From: Reyranella massiliensis 521
GTDB taxonomy: Bacteria > Pseudomonadota > Alphaproteobacteria > Reyranellales > Reyranellaceae
Direction: 5' to 3'
Length of the DNA stretch: 54,698 nt
Assembly (NCBI GenBank): GCA_945860205.1
Contig: CAMARK010000023.1
Span: 1 to 54,698, forward strand
Position 1 is the first letter of the stretch, and every line of letters begins with the position of its first letter. The translations under genes were made by a program, and so were the position numbers. Under the pieces are notes generated by a model. It saw nothing but the letters and a program-made list of their open reading frames with translations. It was not told the origin of the DNA and ran no database searches. Shown piece by piece: positions 48,861-54,698 of this stretch.

Positions 48861-49349
48861 TTGCCGACCCGCCACGCCGAACGCCGCCTCGTCGGCCATG
48901 CGCCGATGCAGCTGTTCGATCTTGTGGCCGACGTTGCCCGCTATCCCGAGTTCCTGCCGTGGTGCCAGGCCGGCCGCATCCGGCAGCGCGAGAGTCCGAC
49001 CGTCGAGATCGCCGAGTTGGCGATCGGCTTCGGGCCTTTCCACGAGAAGTTCGTTTCCCGTGTCGAACTCGCGCCGGATTTTCCTGCGGGCCCGCGCATC
49101 GACACGACGGGGATCGAGGGGCCCTTCAGGCTGCTGACCAGCCGCTGGACGTTTCAGCCCGACCCTCGCGGCACGATGATCGACTTCGAGCTCGAATTCG
49201 ACTTTCGCTCGATGCTGCTGCAGCAGACGGTTCGCCTGCTCTTCGCGGAGGCCGTCAGGCGAATGGTCTCGGCCTTCGAGGCCCGCGCGCTGCAGCTCTA
49301 CGGCAAGCCTAGCGCTCGGCCAGCGACGCCAGCATCGCAAGCGCGGTAA
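48861..49349 (+). CDS. Coq10/RatA-type START-domain protein
   Basis: A 162-residue START-like protein of the type II toxin RatA/Coq10 family, which in mitochondria and proteobacteria handles ubiquinone for respiration. The family block LFDLVADVARYPEFLPWCQA (about 19-38) is plain, as is RMVSAFEARALQLYG. The start is TTG at 48861, since homologues begin with an MPTxAERR-like sequence; no ATG gives it. It is 7 bp after lipA and overlaps the convergent pncC gene by 41 bp at the 3' end, so the two tails are antisense to each other. Confidence 0.88.
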   Translation: MPTRHAERRLVGHAPMQLFDLVADVARYPEFLPWCQAGRIRQRESPTVEIAELAIGFGPFHEKFVSRVELAPDFPAGPRIDTTGIEGPFRLLTSRWTFQPDPRGTMIDFELEFDFRSMLLQQTVRLLFAEAVRRMVSAFEARALQLYGKPSARPATPASQAR

Positions 49350-49800
49350 TGACCGAGACCCGGCGGATCGCGTCGCGGTCACCCGGGAAGATGTGGCGTT
49401 CGGCAATCGGCTCGTGGCCTTTCCGAACGGCCGCCAGATGGACCAATCCGACCGGCTTTTCTTCAGTGCCGCCGCCCGGACCGGCGACACCGGTCACAGA
49501 TATCGCGATATCAGCCAGGGAATGGGCGAGGGCGCCTGCCGCCATTGCGCGGGCCACGGGTTCGCTCACCGCGCCATGGCCGAGCAGCGCATCCCAGGAT
49601 ACGCCCAGCATCTCCCGCTTGGCTTCGTTGGCGTAGGTGACGAAGCCGCGTTCGACGACGTCGGACGAGCCCGCGATGGCCGTGAGGGCGGCAGCGACCA
49701 GACCGCCGGTGCAGGACTCTGCCGTGACGACCTTCAGCTTGCGCTTGCGACAAGCAACCAGCACATGCTCGGCCGCCGATCTGATTTCGTGATCGAACAT
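49309..49800 (-). CDS. pncC: CinA-like nicotinamide-nucleotide amidohydrolase (PncC)
   Basis: A 163-residue stand-alone CinA C-terminal domain, which deamidates nicotinamide mononucleotide in NAD recycling. Signatures are TAESCTGGLVAAALT (28-42), YANEAKREMLGV and VTGVAGPGGGTEEKPVG (about 108-124). The N-terminal CinA domain is absent, as in short alphaproteobacterial homologues. ATG at 49798-49800 is chosen; the longer in-frame part is antisense-shadow of ispDF. It lies 8 bp after ispDF on the same strand. Confidence 0.9.
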   Translation of the reverse strand: MFDHEIRSAAEHVLVACRKRKLKVVTAESCTGGLVAAALTAIAGSSDVVERGFVTYANEAKREMLGVSWDALLGHGAVSEPVARAMAAGALAHSLADIAISVTGVAGPGGGTEEKPVGLVHLAAVRKGHEPIAERHIFPGDRDAIRRVSVITALAMLASLAER

Positions 49801-49808
49801 GCGAACCT

Positions 49809-50975
49809 CTACCTTCTCGGCACTTCGACGGTCGCGACCGCTTGGGCCGCGATGCCCTCGCGGCGGCCGGTGAACCCCAACCCTTCCGTGGTCGTCGCCT
49901 TCACGCTCACGCGGTCGCGCTCGATGCCGGCGATGCGGGCGATGCTGTCGATCATGCCGTCGCGGTGGGGGCCGACGCGCGGAGCCTCGCAGATCACGGT
50001 GAGATCGAGATGGACGATGCGGCCGCCGCGCTCCGCAAGGAGCCCGATGGCGTGACGCAGAAAGCGATCGGACGAGGCGCCGCGCCATTGCGGGTCCGAC
50101 GGCGGGAAATGCTTGCCGATATCGCCGGCGCCTATGGTGCCCAGGATGGCATCGGTCAGCGCATGCAGCGCCACATCCGCATCGGAATGACCGCTGAGCG
50201 TGTGAGTATGCGGAATGGCAATGCCGCCCAGCATGACGGCGTTGCCAGGCCCGAAACCATGGACGTCGAACCCCAGCGCAGTGCGCGTTTCCATCGTCGA
50301 TGCCCGCCGCAGATCCTCGACCGTGGTGATCTTCGGGTTATCGCCGCTGCCCGCCACCATGACAACTTTTAGACCCGCGCGTTCGGCGACGGCGGCATCG
50401 TCGGTGAGGGCGGTCGACTCATCGGCGCCAAGGGCGGCGGCCGCACGATGCGCCTTAAGCAGCGGCGCGAAGCGAAAGATCTGGGGGGTCTGCGCCCGCC
50501 AGATATGGTGGCGGGGGACTGTCTCGTAGATGACGCCGTGTTCGGCAGCGCGCTTCAGCGTATCGGCAAGCGCGACGCCCAGGATCGCGCCGTCGATGCC
50601 CGGTGCCGCCGCTGCGTCGAGACAGCGGGCAATATCGGCGGGTCGAACGAAAGGGCGTGCGCCATCGTGGATGGCAACGAAGTCGGGTGGAGCGCCGGCC
50701 AGCACCTCCAGCCCCTTCAGGACCGAAAGCTGCCGGCTCGCGCCGCCAAGGACCGGCGGCGGCAGGTCGAAGCCGACAGCCGAGGCCTGGTAGTGAGGCT
50801 CATCGCCCGGGGCGATCACGACCTGGAGGCCGCTGATGCCGGGGGCAGCCCGCAAAGCGCTGAGGGTGTGCCGCAGGACCGGCTTGCCATCCAAAAGCGC
50901 ATATTGCTTGGGCAGGGGGCCGCCAAAACGGCTGCCGCGGCCGGCGGCGACGATCAGGGCGGTACAGGTGGGCAC
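49809..50975 (-). CDS. ispDF: Bifunctional MEP cytidylyltransferase / MEcPP synthase
   Basis: A 388-residue fusion of two MEP-pathway enzymes making isoprenoid precursors. The IspD part (1-225) makes CDP-methylerythritol; it has [17 protein letters not shown] at 9-25 and IHDGARPFV near 102. The IspF part (about 230-388) forms the cyclodiphosphate; it has [10 protein letters not shown] with the metal His and Asp, [19 protein letters not shown] and [11 protein letters not shown]. Fusion is usual in alphaproteobacteria. The start is GTG at 50973-50975, divergent from dusB with 124 bp between. Operon with pncC. Confidence 0.95.
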   Translation of the reverse strand: MPTCTALIVAAGRGSRFGGPLPKQYALLDGKPVLRHTLSALRAAPGISGLQVVIAPGDEPHYQASAVGFDLPPPVLGGASRQLSVLKGLEVLAGAPPDFVAIHDGARPFVRPADIARCLDAAAAPGIDGAILGVALADTLKRAAEHGVIYETVPRHHIWRAQTPQIFRFAPLLKAHRAAAALGADESTALTDDAAVAERAGLKVVMVAGSGDNPKITTVEDLRRASTMETRTALGFDVHGFGPGNAVMLGGIAIPHTHTLSGHSDADVALHALTDAILGTIGAGDIGKHFPPSDPQWRGASSDRFLRHAIGLLAERGGRIVHLDLTVICEAPRVGPHRDGMIDSIARIAGIERDRVSVKATTTEGLGFTGRREGIAAQAVATVEVPRR

Positions 50976-51033
50976 CGCCGGTTAATAACACTGCGAAAAG
51001 GGGTGCGCACTTCAGACGCTTGCAGAAGGGGGC

Positions 51034-51049
51034 TGGACTCGGTATTGCT
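51034..51049 (+). promoter_or_regulatory. Candidate sigma-54 promoter of dusB-ntrBC
   Basis: TGGACTCGGTATTGCT matches the -24/-12 pattern TGG-N8-TTGC-W with the GG and GC doublets 10 bp apart. The inner CACG of the consensus is not kept. It lies about 50 bp before the dusB ATG. Plausible but not certain. Confidence 0.35.
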
Positions 51050-51059
51050 CGCTCAATTA

Positions 51060-51074
51060 TTGTGCACTGCACAA
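51060..51074 (+). promoter_or_regulatory. Palindrome TTGTGC-ACT-GCACAA upstream of dusB
   Basis: A perfect inverted repeat with 6-bp arms and a 3-bp centre, just downstream of the sigma-54-like element and 25 bp before the dusB start. It could be an operator. Its arms point GTGC/GCAC, whereas the NtrC consensus has GCAC/GTGC around a longer spacer, so it is not an NtrC site. Confidence 0.35.
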
Positions 51075-51099
51075 GATGCCTATTAACTGAGCAAGAGAA

Positions 51100-52107
51100 A
51101 TGGCCAGCGTTCCGCGACTCCACCCCGTCGATATCGGTCCGGTCCGTCTCGAGGACCCCGTCATTCTGGCGCCGATGTCAGGGGTTACCGACATGCCTTT
51201 CCGCCGGATGGTGAAGCGCGGCGGCGCGGGCCTGGTCGTGTCGGAGATGATCGCCTCGGCGGCGATGGTGCGCGAGAACCGCAAGACTCTCCTGATGGCC
51301 AAGAATTCGCCGGAAGAGTTCCCGATGTCGGTCCAGCTCGCCGGCTGCGAGCCCGCAGTGATGGCCGAAGCGGCCAAGCTGAACGAGGACCGGGGCGCCG
51401 CCATCATCGACATCAACTTCGGCTGTCCGGTGAAGAAGGTCGTGAACGGCCATGCCGGCTCCTCGCTGATGCGCGACGAGGTCCATGCCGCGAAGATCCT
51501 CGAAGCCACGGTCAAGGCCGTGAAACTGCCGGTGACGCTCAAGATGCGCACGGGCTGGGACGAGACCAATCGCAATGCGCCCAACCTCGCGCGCATCGCC
51601 GAGGCTTGCGGCATCCGGATGCTGACCGTGCACGGCCGCACGCGGTGCCAATTCTACGAAGGCCACGCCGACTGGGCGTTCGTCGCCAACGTCAAGGCCG
51701 CGACCAAGCTGCCGGTGATCGTGAACGGTGACATCAACACGCTCGACGACGTCGATCAGGCATTGGCCCAATCGGGTGCCGACGGCGTCATGATCGGCCG
51801 CGGCGCCTATGGCCGGCCCTGGTTCCTCAACCAGGCCATCCACTATCTGCGGACCGGTGAACGGCTTCCCGATCCGCCGCTCGCGGAGCAGTACGCCATC
51901 GTGCGCGCCCACTACGAATCGATGCTCGAGCACTATGGCCTCGAAACCGGCGTGCGCATGGCACGCAAGCATCTCGGCTGGTATTCCAAGGGCCTGCCGG
52001 CGTCGGCCGACTTCCGCGGCGCGGTCAATCGCGAGCCCGATCCGGCCAAGGTGCGGGCCATGCTCGCCGCCTTCTTCCTTCCCGCACTGGATCGGCAGGC
52101 GGCCTAG
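51100..52107 (+). CDS. dusB: tRNA-dihydrouridine synthase B (NifR3-like)
   Basis: A flavoenzyme of 335 residues that reduces uridines in the tRNA D-loop. The FMN barrel block [20 protein letters not shown] is at 27-46 and the catalytic Cys in [17 protein letters not shown] is about 109. [15 protein letters not shown] and NGDINTLDD follow, with the helical RNA-binding domain from about 245. It is the first gene of dusB-ntrB-ntrC, a classical arrangement (nifR3-ntrBC), 1 bp before ntrB. Confidence 0.95.
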   Translation: MASVPRLHPVDIGPVRLEDPVILAPMSGVTDMPFRRMVKRGGAGLVVSEMIASAAMVRENRKTLLMAKNSPEEFPMSVQLAGCEPAVMAEAAKLNEDRGAAIIDINFGCPVKKVVNGHAGSSLMRDEVHAAKILEATVKAVKLPVTLKMRTGWDETNRNAPNLARIAEACGIRMLTVHGRTRCQFYEGHADWAFVANVKAATKLPVIVNGDINTLDDVDQALAQSGADGVMIGRGAYGRPWFLNQAIHYLRTGERLPDPPLAEQYAIVRAHYESMLEHYGLETGVRMARKHLGWYSKGLPASADFRGAVNREPDPAKVRAMLAAFFLPALDRQAA

Positions 52108-52108
52108 C

Positions 52109-53217
52109 ATGTCGCTCCGTCCGCTCAAGCGCTCCAACTCATCGCCAGAGCTGTTCTCTGCATCGATCCTCGATTCGCTTTCGGAGGCGATAGTGGTGGT
52201 CGACGCCGGCCGGCTCATCCAATACGCCAATCTTTCCGCCGAACAATTCTTCGGGGTCGGGCGCGCGCGTCTCGTCGGCCATCCGCTGGTCGAGTTCGTG
52301 CCGGAAGATACGCCACTCTTCTCGCTGCTCGAGCAGGTACAGGTAAGCGGCGGCGCGGTGGCGGAGAACGGCATCACGCTGGCCTCGCCTCGTATCGGGA
52401 CCCGGTTTTGCGCGCTTCGCCTTTCGCCGGTCGCCGACAGCGACGGGTTGATCGCGGTGTCGCTGGTCGAGCAAACGATCGCGCGCAACATCGATCGGCA
52501 GATGTCGCACCGCAGTGCTGCGCGTTCGGTGAGTGCACTTGCCGCCATGCTGGCACACGAGGTCAAGAATCCACTGTCGGGCATCCGTGGCGCCGCCCAG
52601 CTTCTCGAACAGTCGGTTCCCGACAGCGACCGCGAGCTGACCAGCCTGATCTGCGAGGAAACCGACCGGATCGTGGCGCTGGTCGACCGGATGGAGGCAT
52701 TCGCCGACGGGCGTCCGATCGACCGCGGTCCGATCAACATTCACCAGGTGCTGAATCACGTTCGCCGCCTGTCCGAAAACGGCTTCGGCAAGGGCGTAAG
52801 GTTCATCGAGACCTACGACCCGTCGTTGCCTGAGGTCCATGGCGATCGCGATCAACTCATCCAGGTGTTCCTCAACCTGGTGAAGAATGCCTGCGAGACC
52901 CCCGGCGACGGCGAGCGCGAGATCGAGCTTTCGACCGGCTTCCGCCATGGCCTGCGACTGGCAGTTCCGGGGCAACAGGCGAGGGTCAACCTGCCTCTGG
53001 TCGTTTCGGTCCGCGACAACGGCCGCGGCGTGCTCGATGAGATCCGCGCCCACATGTTTGACGCTTTCGTGACCAACAAGCCAACGGGAACCGGCCTGGG
53101 TCTTGCATTGGTGGCCAAGATCATCAACGACCACGGCGGGGCCATCGAATTCGACAGCGAGCCCGGCCGAACAACTTTCCGAGTGATGCTGCCGATGCAA
53201 TTCCCCCAGACCGCCCC

Positions 53218-53221
<4 letters not shown>
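52109..53221 (+). CDS. ntrB: Nitrogen regulation sensor kinase NtrB
   Basis: A 370-residue soluble histidine kinase that controls NtrC according to PII signals. A PAS domain (about 15-125) is followed by the H-box with phospho-His in [20 protein letters not shown] (about 150-169) and the ATPase domain with the N-box [14 protein letters not shown]1 RDNGRGV and G2 GTGLGLALV. No membrane segment is present. It lies 1 bp after dusB. The stop overlaps the ntrC start (ATGA). Confidence 0.95.
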
Positions 53222-54696
<1,475 letters not shown>

Positions 54697-54698
54697 CT

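Noticed and set aside
51060..51074. NtrC binding site upstream of dusB
   Set aside because: The palindrome reads GTGC-N3-GCAC, the opposite orientation and a shorter spacing than the NtrC consensus.

Overview
The window looks like the chromosome of a free-living, high-GC alphaproteobacterium. The strongest evidence is gene order: ppiD-trpE, then tpiA-secG-pyrG, eno-ftsB-pdhA-pdhB-pdhC-lpd-lipA-coq10, with pncC/ispDF on the other strand, then dusB-ntrB-ntrC. An E1-beta subunit carrying its own lipoyl domain and a fused IspDF fit the same group. Periplasmic Bug-family binding proteins, acyl-CoA enzymes and palindromic intergenic repeats suggest a metabolically broad soil or water organism, possibly near Reyranella or other Rhodospirillales-like lineages. 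That placement is an inference from style; no 16S gene is present.

Layout. 0.1-4.4 kb (minus strand): moaC-trpC-trpD, a divergent heavy-metal-binding protein, a Bug-family binding protein and trpG. 4.4-29.1 kb: an accessory block of mixed orientation, with an acyl-CoA ligase, DMT transporters, GSTs, a PatZ-like acetyltransferase, a divergent polysaccharide deacetylase, gamma-glutamyltransferase, a broken aldolase/amidase fusion, a second Bug protein, an FAD oxidase, two tandem acyl-CoA dehydrogenases, an aldo-keto reductase and an ABC exporter. It ends in a minus-strand operon (enoyl-CoA hydratase, SDR, DUF350 membrane protein, small lipoprotein-like protein, glutathionylspermidine-synthase-like ATP-grasp ligase, TauD-like dioxygenase). 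29.1-32.6 kb: trpE and ppiD. 32.7-54.7 kb: mainly core genes on the plus strand. This part is interrupted between pyrG and eno by two exported proteins of unknown role, an NTF2-like protein and a nitrile hydratase alpha/beta pair, and after eno by a MarR-GNAT regulator with a DMT transporter.

How the genes work together. TrpE, TrpG, TrpD and TrpC give the chorismate-to-indole-glycerol-phosphate part of tryptophan synthesis, but trpE is separated from trpG by about 25 kb. PdhA/B/C, Lpd and LipA make the pyruvate dehydrogenase complex and its lipoyl cofactor. TpiA and Eno serve glycolysis, PyrG makes CTP, IspDF serves the MEP isoprenoid route, and NtrB/NtrC control nitrogen assimilation. The accessory block looks like fatty or aromatic acyl-CoA catabolism plus small-molecule transport.

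The least explained items are: a perfect 12-bp RNA hairpin enclosing the start codon and part of the ribosome binding site of the MarR-GNAT gene; a perfect 12-bp hairpin just before the eno ribosome binding site; the DUF350/ATP-grasp/dioxygenase operon; the aldolase-amidase deletion fusion; and two families of intergenic palindromes.
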